Part shown: one piece after another, positions 39,728-49,564 of the stretch | Numbering within the stretch: the stretch's first letter is position 1 | Layout of the letters: every line of letters begins with the position of its first letter | From: Histomonas meleagridis | Lineage: Eukaryota; Parabasalia; Tritrichomonadida; Dientamoebidae | Length of the DNA: 64,000 bases | NCBI GenBank assembly: GCA_020186115.1 | Contig: WSYJ01000009.1 | Location: forward strand, 1 to 64,000 | Direction of reading: 5' to 3' | Program-made: the position numbers and the translations under genes | Notes under the pieces: generated by a model | Told to the model about the DNA's origin: nothing | The model's input: only the letters and a program-made list of their open reading frames with translations | Databases searched by the model: none

Positions 39728-40650
39728 TTTGTGTGCTTTATTATGTTCAAGAAGTAATTGAACTATTTCTGTATTACCTTTTTCAGATGTTAATGTAAGT
39801 GCTGTTCTAAATATTTTTAATAATTTCCAAATGCTATATTTAAATATTAAAACACCAAAAAAAATATTAAATAAAATGAATAAATATCTTTAGCGTTAAT
39901 ATCAATTCCTTTTTGTTCAAGAAGTAATTGAACTATTTCTGTATGACAATTTAAAGATGCTTCCATAAGTGCTGTTTTGAATATTTTAAATTATTTCCAA
40001 ATATTATTTTGAAATCCAAAATTATTAAAATAAATATTAAATAAAATGAATAAATATCTTTAGCGTTAATATCAATTCCTTCTTGTTCAAGAAGTAATTT
40101 AACTATTTCTGTTCTACCATAATAAGATGCTTTGATAAGTTCTGTATAAAATAATTTAAATAATTTCCAAATATTATTTTGAAATATCAAATTATTATAA
40201 TAAATATTAAATAAAATGAATAAATATCTTTAGCATTAATATCAATTCCTTCTTGTTCAAGAAGTAATTGAACTATTTCTGTATAACCATTTGAAGATGC
40301 TTCCATAAGTGCTGTTTTGAATATTTTAAATTATTTCCAAATATTATTTTGAAATATCAAATTATTAAAATAAATTATAAATAAAACAAATAAATATTTT
40401 TAGCATTAATATCAATTCTTTTATTTTCAAGAAGTAATTTAACTATTTCTGTATGTCCATTTTCAGATGCATACATAAGTGCTGTCCAAAATAATTTAAA
40501 TAATTTCCAAATATTTTTTTGAAATATAAAATTATTAAAATAAATATTAAATAAAACAAATAAACATCTTTATCATTCACATCAATTTCTTCAAGAAGCA
40601 ATTTTACAATTTCTATGCATCCATTAATAACAGCCCATAAAAATGCTGTC
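39728..40650 (-). repeat. Six ankyrin-coding islands separated by ~80-bp spacers
   Basis: On the minus strand, six ~90-bp islands at about 40570-40650, 40401-40487, 40228-40314, 40053-40146, 39891-39975 and 39728-39813 each code a TALMEASSNGYTEIVQLLLEQ-type ankyrin repeat ending GIDINAKD. They recur every ~170-175 bp. The spacers between them are similar to one another, rich in A/T and contain stops, and each ends in an ACAGCA that begins the next island. No canonical GT...AG trichomonad splice signals are seen. Confidence 0.75.
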
Positions 40651-40682
40651 ATAAATAATACATAAAAATTCCAAATATTTTA

Positions 40683-41888
40683 TTAATACATCAAAATATT
40701 GAAAAGAGTTTGATCTTTGACATTAACATCAATTCCTTTTTGATCTAAAAAATAATAAATAAGTTCAAGATTATTTGATTTAGCTGCATATACCAAAATA
40801 TCTTTAGGACGCTGATTGGTTTCAAGGAAATATTTTACAAGAAATATATTACCGATTTCAGCTGCTTGATTAATAATGAAATTATTAATTTTCATTCCGT
40901 TTTCTTGCAAAAATTTAAATGTTTCATAATTATGATATTTAATACATTCCATCCCTAATTCTTCTAAATTGTCAATTTCAATAATTTTATTATCATAAAG
41001 ATATTTAAAGATAGAATTATGATGGAATTCAATTGCTATTTCATATGCTGCATTAAATGATGAATTATTTTGTTCGCATAAATGAATGATTTCAATATTT
41101 CCACCTGCAATTGCATACATACCTGTATTATCTATTTCAGAACCATTCATAAGTAAATATTTAAAACATTTTCCTGATCCAAAAAATGCTGCATAATCAA
41201 TTAATGTAACATCAACTTCATTAATGAATGAACATCTTTCATAAAGTGATGGTATAACATATTGATTAAAATCAAAATCACTTTGTGATGATATTTCTTG
41301 AAGTTTTTCTACTTCATCATTTTGAATTGTTTTTGCTATTTCATTTGGATTATGTCCTTCTTTAATTAGTTTTTTATGAAGTTCCCAATCATTCTTGGAA
41401 AGTTTTTCAATATTTTCTTTGATTTTTCGTTCAAAAAGAATACAATCATTTAAGTTTTTAAATGCTTTTTCTGACATATGATGTACGAAATATGGATTAT
41501 CGTGTTGAGATTGAATAATTTTTGGTTCTAACAGTTCATTTTCTATTAGCATTTCAAGAAGATAATCTGATTCTTGTGTTCCACGAATGAGTAGAAAACG
41601 AGTGAATATATTTAAAAAATTTGATTTAATTTTATTACTTTCTAATACCAATTCCTTAATAAAATTAATATAGATTTGTGAGTCTTGGATTTTTATGGCA
41701 AAGGAATTGTATAAAATTTGACTAACAACTGTGTTATAAGATATATTATTGATATATTCAAATTTGTTAATTATTGATTTTACTGATTGAGAAATATTTT
41801 CTTTGTTCAAATTAAAAATTATCTTTTCAATCGATGTAAGGAAATTCCATTCATTTTTGGTTTGATTTGTCATTTTCTTGCTTGACAT
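40683..41888 (-). CDS. DUF3447/ankyrin-repeat protein
   Basis: The 401-residue protein has N-terminal ~190 helical residues followed by a DUF3447 core (LIDYAAFFGSGKCFKYLLMNGS, AGGNIEIIHLCEQN, FHHNSIFKYLYDN) and degenerate ankyrin repeats to GIDVNVKD. This is one of the largest trichomonad families; ankyrin repeats bind proteins, but the cellular role is unknown. The frame stops at the first spacer, so the six further ankyrin islands downstream are unread unless spliced or frameshifted. AACGGTC lies 45 bp upstream. Confidence 0.82.
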   Translation of the reverse strand: MSSKKMTNQTKNEWNFLTSIEKIIFNLNKENISQSVKSIINKFEYINNISYNTVVSQILYNSFAIKIQDSQIYINFIKELVLESNKIKSNFLNIFTRFLLIRGTQESDYLLEMLIENELLEPKIIQSQHDNPYFVHHMSEKAFKNLNDCILFERKIKENIEKLSKNDWELHKKLIKEGHNPNEIAKTIQNDEVEKLQEISSQSDFDFNQYVIPSLYERCSFINEVDVTLIDYAAFFGSGKCFKYLLMNGSEIDNTGMYAIAGGNIEIIHLCEQNNSSFNAAYEIAIEFHHNSIFKYLYDNKIIEIDNLEELGMECIKYHNYETFKFLQENGMKINNFIINQAAEIGNIFLVKYFLETNQRPKDILVYAAKSNNLELIYYFLDQKGIDVNVKDQTLFNILMY

Positions 41889-43052
41889 TTCTTTGCAAAA
41901 ATCTCATAAACAAGATGCTGTCAACCAAATAAACGGTCGTTTCAAATCAGAAAATCAATTTTTTTCATTTTCCACTTAACTAAATTTAAAAAATATAAAT
42001 AAATATACACGTTCTATTCAATAAAATTATCTTAGCCAAATTTTGTTATCATACTTTTTTATGAGCAATCTCCAAAATTTCAAAATACTTTTTTGGGCTT
42101 TAGGATTAAATACAGAAGTTCAAATTCAATAAATATATAGAACTAATAATAGTCAATATTAATTGATATAATTTTTATATAGTTTTCATTCTGCTTTTAA
42201 GTTATACAAGATTTTCAATATATATAGATCAGAGCAAAAATTCAAAAATCTGTCTTTGCAATTTTATATAATTTATGTGTTCTATATATAGGATAATTCT
42301 TGAAACAATTTATTCATTATTGGAGGCTCTGGACAAAGAAGAAAAAATAACTTTTTGAATTAATTTTGCGGTTACAAATCCATCAAGATCCGTTCCTTAA
42401 CGAGTGAGAGATACTCACAATAAGAAATCACAAAATTAAACAGAAAATAAAAATATTCTAAACATTTTTTGAGCAATACTTGTATATACTGGTTTAGATG
42501 TGGTAATTGGTACATTCAGTCTTTACTTAAATGACCGTTTGTGTATTGTATCGTACACGAATTCAAATGGAAAGTGACTAAATTCAAAGGAAATTTTAAA
42601 AAAATTATTATATATTCATAAAAATTTGTCAACTGTTCTTATATGTAAAAATCTGATATGTATTAAATTCATCACAAATAATTTCAAAATTAAAAAGAAA
42701 TCTATAAGAGGGAAAGTTTGTTGACAGCGTCTTTTATAAATTTATAACGGTCATTCATACGGGAAAATGAATCATATGATAAAAAAGAAAATAATTTTTA
42801 CAAAATGTTTATAAATATTTATAGTACAGTACCGAACACGAAAATCTGTCCATCGGCCGGAAATTTCCGGTTCCAAATCATGGATTTGATCGTTTTATAT
42901 TCAATTTAGTGTTGTGCAACCCTAACATATTGGTATTACTTGTTGAAACAAATGCCTGATGGTGAACCGCCAAATTATAAAAAAAAATTCCAAACACTCA
43001 ATCCTAGCTGTCCCAAAATTGATTGAACTTGAAAGGCTTATATTCGCTTAAC
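41889..43052. other. Intergenic, ~1.2 kb
   Basis: No gene is supported. A perfect 14-bp palindrome CCGGAAATTTCCGG at 42857-42870 stands out in AT-rich sequence. It precedes the inverted-repeat element at 43053. Confidence 0.5.
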
Positions 43053-44085
43053 CCAAGAAAATTTTGGGGAATCGTTTTTTGCTACAGACAAACCTTGTCA
43101 ATTTTAGTAGCAAAAAAATTGTTAGAATATTATCATCAAGATTAATAGGCGGGGAATTCCCCGGGGTTTTTGGAAATATGATATAAAAAATTGTTCTGAC
43201 CATTCACCAACAAACATCGAATAAACAACACCTGTTCTCTTTACCTTTTTTATATACTTTTTCGACATTTTTGTTTTTAATTTCAACTTCCAGTGCAGCT
43301 CATTAAATCATTTAGTCTCTCTCATTTGTGATTTAGTACACCTAATTTATTAATATAGAAATTTAATCATTTTATCCATCACATTTAGGCTTTCAATATC
43401 CACATATAGTTTCGTTTCTTATTTAATCATTACTAACTCATTTATCTCTCTCTTTCAAACATCTGTGATTCACTTAATCATTTTTTTGCATTTTTGTCTA
43501 TTTTGTTTAATTTTTTAGTATGTATTTAAAATAGTTTTTGTGTTTTTAAATCTTTAGTTATATGTTTGTATTTGCTGTTTAACTTCCCCAGTTTATTGCT
43601 TCAGTTTTTGAATATAAATCCGATGATTTTTCATTCATTTGATTCTATTGTTGGAAATCTGCATTGAGTTTATTAAAAATATCCTTATTCTAAAATGTAC
43701 ACCCTTTTTCCCCTCCAATATTATTTTATTATTATTCCCCCAATAGATATGTGGGTTTAAATATATTATAATGTTTTATTAATAATGATTCATCATAAAT
43801 CTTTGATTCTCTTTCTTTTTCAGCATATGTTATTTATAAGATTTTTCATTAAAGGCATTCACCAGAATATGAAACTCAAAAAATGTGAAGAAATTCTAAA
43901 AATCAATAATTTATATGTTTTTGTTAGCTTCTCAATAATTTTTTCATCAAAATCTGACGTTTTGCTCCATCTATTTTTTATCTAACAAATTTAATTACAG
44001 CAAAATGACATCTAAATTATTTTTTAGCTACTAAAATTGACAAGGTTTGTCTGTAGCAAAAAACGATTGCCCTAAAATTTTCTGG
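43053..44085. mobile_element. ~1.03-kb element with ~65-bp terminal inverted repeats
   Basis: The end at 43053-43117 is the inverted complement of 44021-44085. A 42-bp core is perfect (it contains CTACAGACAAACCTTGTCAA), and the outer 20 bp match with small gaps. Between the ends are ~900 bp of T-rich sequence with only short frames (longest 66 codons at 43785-43985), so no transposase is encoded. This fits a non-autonomous DNA transposon. I cannot see a clear target duplication, and the superfamily is not assigned. Confidence 0.78.
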
Positions 44086-44229
44086 CAACGGTTCAAGACA
44101 CAGTGAAAATATTCAATTCAAATCTTCCCAACACATTTAATATTATTACATGCAAATTAGTATTTAATGCATTTTCATCACAAAGAAATACATTTGATAT
44201 TTACTTAATTTTTTTATAAACACTTAAAA

Positions 44230-45490
44230 AAAAAAAAAGAAGAAATTAATCAAAATACCGGTAATCTAATTTCAATTTTTATTAAGTATATATCTGGAAT
44301 CATTACACAAGAATCTTATTATGTGATAGCACAAATGATTAAACAAAATTTAATTGATTTAAATATCACTAAAAATTCAATCATTATATTTTGCTCATTA
44401 TAAAACAGAAGAAGAAAACAAAAAAAAAACTAATAGAAATCAATATGGCTTTGAAGATGCTTTTTTCAAAAATTATGAAGAATTATCAAAGAATGATTGG
44501 GAGCTTCATAAGAAGTTAATTATAGAAGGAGTTAATCCAAATGAAATTGCGAAAATAATTCGAAAAGATGAAGTAGAAAAACTTCAAGAAATAGCAACAC
44601 AAACAAATTTTAATTTTAATCAAAAAATTGAACCATTGCTTTATGAAAGAATTCATTTGTTAACAAAGAAGATGTTAGATTAATTGATTATGCAGCATTT
44701 TTTTCATCAGTTAAATGTTTTAAATTTTTACTAATGAATGGTTCAAATGTATTAAACACAGGTAAATATGCAGTTGCAGGTGGAAATGAAGAAATCATTC
44801 ATTTATGTGAACAAAATCATTCATCATTTAAAGGTGCATATGAAGCAGCAATTATGTTTCATCGAGATGATATCTTTAAATATATTTTTGAGAATAAAAT
44901 AGAAAAAATACAATCAATAGCGAAAACGTCTGAAGATAAAACGAATGATTTGGTAAGTTTTTGTATTAAAAAAGATAATTATGAAATTTTAGCATTTTTG
45001 GAAGAAAATGGAATTAATGTTAATGCTGGTAATATAAATGAAACAGCAATGAATGGAAATTTATATCTCGTTAAATATTTCCTTCAAAATAATCAAATAC
45101 CAAAAAATATTTTGTTATTTGCTTCAAAATCAGGAAATATTGAACTTGTGAAATATGTTTGGAACAAAAAGGAATTGATGTTAATGCAAAAAAATTTCAT
45201 TTGAATAATTTAGAATATGTTTTAATCATTTGAAACAGCACTTCATATAGCAGTTAGAAATAATAATATAGAAATAGTAAAATTACTTTTAGATAAAGAA
45301 GGAATTGATGTTAATCCAAAAACTATTCATTTGAATAATTTAGAATATGTTTTAATAATTTGGAAATTATTTAATTAATTTTATACAGCAATTCAAATCG
45401 CACAACAAAATGGTTATACCATAATAGAAAATTTACTTCTTGCTAAAGGTGCAAAAGAAAATTCTAATTCAGAATCTTCTTATATGAATG
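44230..45490 (+). pseudogene. Broken DUF3447/ankyrin gene
   Basis: This matches the protein at 40683-41888 across TQES, LSKNDWELHKKL, NPNEIAKII, EVEKLQEI, then MNGSNVLNTGKYAVAGGNEEIIHLCEQN and the ankyrin part. It is interrupted by stops before 44440, a one-base frame change near 44660 and another near 45160. The longest surviving frame is 44734-45204 (156 codons). Two further ankyrin islands follow (about 45230-45320 and 45385-45470), each set off by a spacer like those at 39.7-40.7 kb. Confidence 0.82.
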
Positions 45491-46071
45491 TCACTTCTTG
45501 GCTTTCGATAATGTATAAATATATATTGATTCTGTCTTGTTGATCAGTATAAATAAATACAATTTGGGTAATGAAAAATTGTTTTATTTACAAAAATAGT
45601 AAATATAATGAATACTGTATTGATCAATATATCTCTCGAAAATTATTGATTTTGTATAAATTTTTCCTAACGATCGTTTGTGTGACCAAAATTTATTCAT
45701 TTTCTTAAAAAAATTTTTTCGAAATATTTCGAATTGTTTAAAAAACATTAAAAAGTGGACAATTTGATCAACAAAGTTTTATCTTCTTAAAAACATTTCA
45801 TTTTTCACTTGTTTTAGATGACATTAAATACTTTTTTTTGTAAATTTATATGATGTTAAATGATTTGATTTTAAGTATTTTCCATACTAAAATGAACCAA
45901 TGTATGCTTCTCAGATTTTGTAGTTTTTATGTTTAATTTATAAATTTACAGAGGTTTTGACCCTATTTCGGACAACCCGATGACCGATTCATACCTTTTT
46001 AGGGCCCCCCACGATCATGGTAATGGAGCACCCCAAGTGATACTACGACGGTTATTGACGACAAATTGCAA
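45491..46071. other. Intergenic, ~580 bp
   Basis: No gene is seen. A locally GC-rich stretch (GGGCCCCCC near 46003) lies ~60 bp before the FKBP15-like start and may be part of its promoter. Confidence 0.4.
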
Positions 46072-47766
46072 ATGAAAGCACTTGAAGATGCTGATTTTTT
46101 CAAGTATAAATCCAAAAAACAAACTGAAGAAAAAACTCCTTATGTGAATATGTATGCAACTGTGTATCAATATGATCCTACAACACGTGAGAATAAGCAA
46201 CAAGGACAATTTCTTTTTACGATATTACAACAAAATGGAGTTGCCACCGTAACAATTTGTAGGCCTGGTGCTACGCCACTTCTTAGTTTCAATTTAACAA
46301 AAAAAATTAATTGGAATTACCAAAATCAAGTTTTTTGTTATTTTACAGATACCAAAAATGTACAATGGCTTCTTCAATTCAACGATGCTGCTTCTGCAGC
46401 ACAAGCTACAGCAGCTGTTGCTGCACTTCTATCCGTTACTTCACTTAAAGATGTAGGTTGCTACGAATATCCACAAAGGCGACCTGACAAATTCCTTCAA
46501 ATTGGTGATAGAATGCTTCTCTCTTACTACGCTTTTCAAATTACCAAATTCCCATACATTGGTAAATTAGTTTCAAGCAATACCAAGCTCAAGACCGATC
46601 TCGACCGTAGTAAAATCCCTACTGGTTGGGTTTCAGGTATTCTTGGCATGTCAATTGGTAGTACCCGATCAATATTTGTTCCAGCCCAATACACATGTTT
46701 AGAAAATGGTTCACGTGATCCACAGTTTCCGAATTCGCATTTAATGATTGTCACCACATTGCTTAAAGCTCGATTCAAGAATGATCAGCCACCACCAAAA
46801 GCTCCATCAACAGCTCCGATCAACAACAACGCGAATTTGCGAAACTTTTCCGACATTTCCGACGCAGATATCCAAACTAAAGCGCCGATTGTCCAAAACT
46901 TAGCGCCGCCGCCAGCAGAACCCGAAGAAACAAAATCCACAAACAATGAACCAGTTCAACAACAGCAACAAGAGCAAACGCACGATGAAGAACCCGAACT
47001 ATCACATGAAGAACTCGAGCGACAACAAAAGTTAAACAAAATCAAACGAATTGGTGTTGCGTCAGCATTTGCAGTTCCAATGTTTCCGCTTAAACCAGTT
47101 GAAAGTACTAATAAGCAATCGAACAACGAAGTAACAACGCAGCCAAAGCAAAATGCGCGTCGTAGTTCCGAAATTCCTTTCACGCGTAACAATAACATTG
47201 TACCTCAACAACAGCAACAACAACAAAAGCCAATTAACACAAATGCAAAAGTTAATAATCTCGAAACAAAACTCGAAAACATCGAAAAAGAGTTAAAAGA
47301 GAAACTCGAAATATTGAACAATAACATAATATGCGATTTAATATCAATGATAACACGTGTTGAAGCGCAAGAAAAAGAAATTAATGAATTACGAAAGCAA
47401 ATTAATAACACAAAAATTTCCTCTTACACAACGAATTCGATGGATTCGATCATGCAAATCGAAAAGATGAAAAAAGACGCGGAAGAAATTAATATAATGA
47501 ATGAGCAAAACGAAAAGCGATTAATGGAAAACAAAACGCGAATTTCAAAGTTGAAATCGAGTTTGAGTCAAAATGAAGAAAAGGCGAAAAACAAAATGAA
47601 ACAAATAATTAAGGAATTAATGAACAACGTTTTCAACGAAGTGAACGAATGTTTGGACGACAATAAAAAATATTCGGGAAAAGAGGTCGAAAAAATATTG
47701 TACGAAATGCTAAGGAAGAATTCGTTTGGCGTGTTCGATGAAATAGATGAGAACGGACTGTTTTAA
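46072..47766 (+). CDS. FKBP15/WAFL-like protein: WH1-like domain, FKBP domain, coiled coil
   Basis: The ATG at 46072 gives 564 residues; an upstream TTG is rejected. Residues 1-130 (FFKYKSKKQTEE, VYQYDPTTRENKQQGQFLFTIL) match the N-terminal WH1-like part of FKBP15. Residues ~145-235 form an FKBP fold (LQIGDRMLLSYYAFQI, IPTGWVSGILGMSIGSTRSIFVPAQ). A Pro/Gln-rich linker follows, then coiled coil from ~395. FKBP15 links endosomes to actin and microtubules. Several aromatic residues of the isomerase pocket appear missing, so catalysis is doubtful. Confidence 0.8.
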   Translation: MKALEDADFFKYKSKKQTEEKTPYVNMYATVYQYDPTTRENKQQGQFLFTILQQNGVATVTICRPGATPLLSFNLTKKINWNYQNQVFCYFTDTKNVQWLLQFNDAASAAQATAAVAALLSVTSLKDVGCYEYPQRRPDKFLQIGDRMLLSYYAFQITKFPYIGKLVSSNTKLKTDLDRSKIPTGWVSGILGMSIGSTRSIFVPAQYTCLENGSRDPQFPNSHLMIVTTLLKARFKNDQPPPKAPSTAPINNNANLRNFSDISDADIQTKAPIVQNLAPPPAEPEETKSTNNEPVQQQQQEQTHDEEPELSHEELERQQKLNKIKRIGVASAFAVPMFPLKPVESTNKQSNNEVTTQPKQNARRSSEIPFTRNNNIVPQQQQQQQKPINTNAKVNNLETKLENIEKELKEKLEILNNNIICDLISMITRVEAQEKEINELRKQINNTKISSYTTNSMDSIMQIEKMKKDAEEINIMNEQNEKRLMENKTRISKLKSSLSQNEEKAKNKMKQIIKELMNNVFNEVNECLDDNKKYSGKEVEKILYEMLRKNSFGVFDEIDENGLF

Positions 47767-49564
47767 ATTGACGCGTTTTATGTGTCAATGATTAAATGAA
47801 ACTATTTCAAATAAATTTTATTTTATTGTGAATTTGGTAATTTATTAATTTTTTTGTAATTTACAAAATCTTCGAATGTTATATTTGATTTCAACTTTGA
47901 AATCCAAATGTTGAATATCTTTCGGTTTTAATATGTTAGAGTAAGAATAAGTAAAATGAAATAAAAAAAAAAACGGATGAAATTGTCAAAAGAAAGTTAT
48001 TTTAAAGTATTATTTTAAGACACAACTACTTTATAACATTGTTAAGACAATGATTTCAATCAAATTTTCAATTTTTTCTCAACTAATCATTTCAAATGAA
48101 AAATTTGAAATAATTTAAGGATTAAAACAAAAATTAATAACGACAAGATTAAATAACTAACACATAGATAAAATTTAACGACAATATTAATGCAAAAATC
48201 AACATTTAAAATGAATGATTTTTACATAGTAAAATAATAATAATTTCCACAAAAGGAATTAACATACACATAAACAATCAAGTAATAAATAATAATATCA
48301 TTATTACGAAAAAAATCAATGTTTATTGAGTTCAAAATCTTCTAATTTTCATCCAAATAAAAATTTGAAAATTTACTAATAAAGTGAAAAATGAAATCTA
48401 CAGAGTCAATTAAACAAAGTTTATAAGTATCAAAACTAATAATTTCCAATTTTTTTCTGACATTTCTATATTTGACAAAATTAGTTAAAATATAGTTTTA
48501 TTTAAGAATAAAATTCGAAGTAAACAAAATATTCTTGCAAAATCCTAGTTTTTTATCTTCCATTAAATCCAAAATTTGTCATGGATTTACAATCTTTGAC
48601 ATATAAATATGAACACCATTACAGATGTTGTGTTGCAAATTATATTCGTTAATGACAATCTTATGAAACCAATGTAAAAACAACACGTTTAAACCAGATG
48701 TTGATTGGGTTAACAACTAAAAGGTTGGAAAGAAAAATAATGACATCTGGTGATGATCTTTGATTGCTAAAGAAAGAAAATCGAAAGAGTAAGAACAGGC
48801 ACTAGAAAATTAAAATTTAAATTTTTTATTTTTCAAAAATATCTCCAGTGATTCGAACTGAAGTATCGCATTCAATTCCTATTTCTTTTAAAGATATTAT
48901 CTATTATACTATCACCATATTTATATATATTAGATATATTAAAATAAATTCGTTCAACTATCTTTGTCGAGTTATAATCAAAAATAGACTATGAAAAAAA
49001 GATTTTAAAAATTACAATATTATATATTTTACATGTATCGTCATTGAAATAATGTTTTTTATTTTATTTATAACTGGCCCTATAAATTCTTTAGATATTA
49101 TGTGTTTAGATTTGCAAAATATCAAAATTAATATAAATGTTTCGTAACAAGATATTTTTAACACAAGATTTCACTAAATTATTATTTATAATTTAATTTT
49201 TTAACAAATTGTGTTTGAATTAATAGAACGACGATACCACATAAACTTTCTCTGATGGTTAAAAGCAAATCAAATTTCATTACTAATAATATTAGCTGGA
49301 CGTGTTAATCTTGCAACAAGAATATTAAATGAATATTCATATGATTCATCAACTAATAATTATTTTAAAAATTGAACATGATTCTCACTCCTGTTTCAAA
49401 TATTCATAAACCCCACAAATAATTAGGTCTTTTTGATTAACGTCTTGTCATTTAAACCAAAACTCAAAAAATCGTTTTGCTTTACCATTTATTTTTAAAA
49501 TGTGGCTTTTATTGATTTCACCTGAAGCCTCATATCGATAAGTTAATCCTGGGTCATCCCTAAT
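47767..49564. other. Long intergenic region, ~1.8 kb
   Basis: No protein gene is supported. An 8-bp perfect inverted repeat CCAGATGT/ACATCTGG (48694-48701, 48743-48750) followed by TGATGA may mark a structured RNA. A short relic frame near 49295-49370 is not assignable. Confidence 0.45.

Noticed and set aside
48155-48166. ACTAACACATAG resembling the trichomonad intron 3' signal
   Set aside because: It is intergenic, has one mismatch and no coding sequence or 5' splice site nearby.
48845-48865. Reverse complement contains GTTCGAATC like a tRNA T loop
   Set aside because: T stem does not pair and no anticodon or acceptor arms can be found around it.
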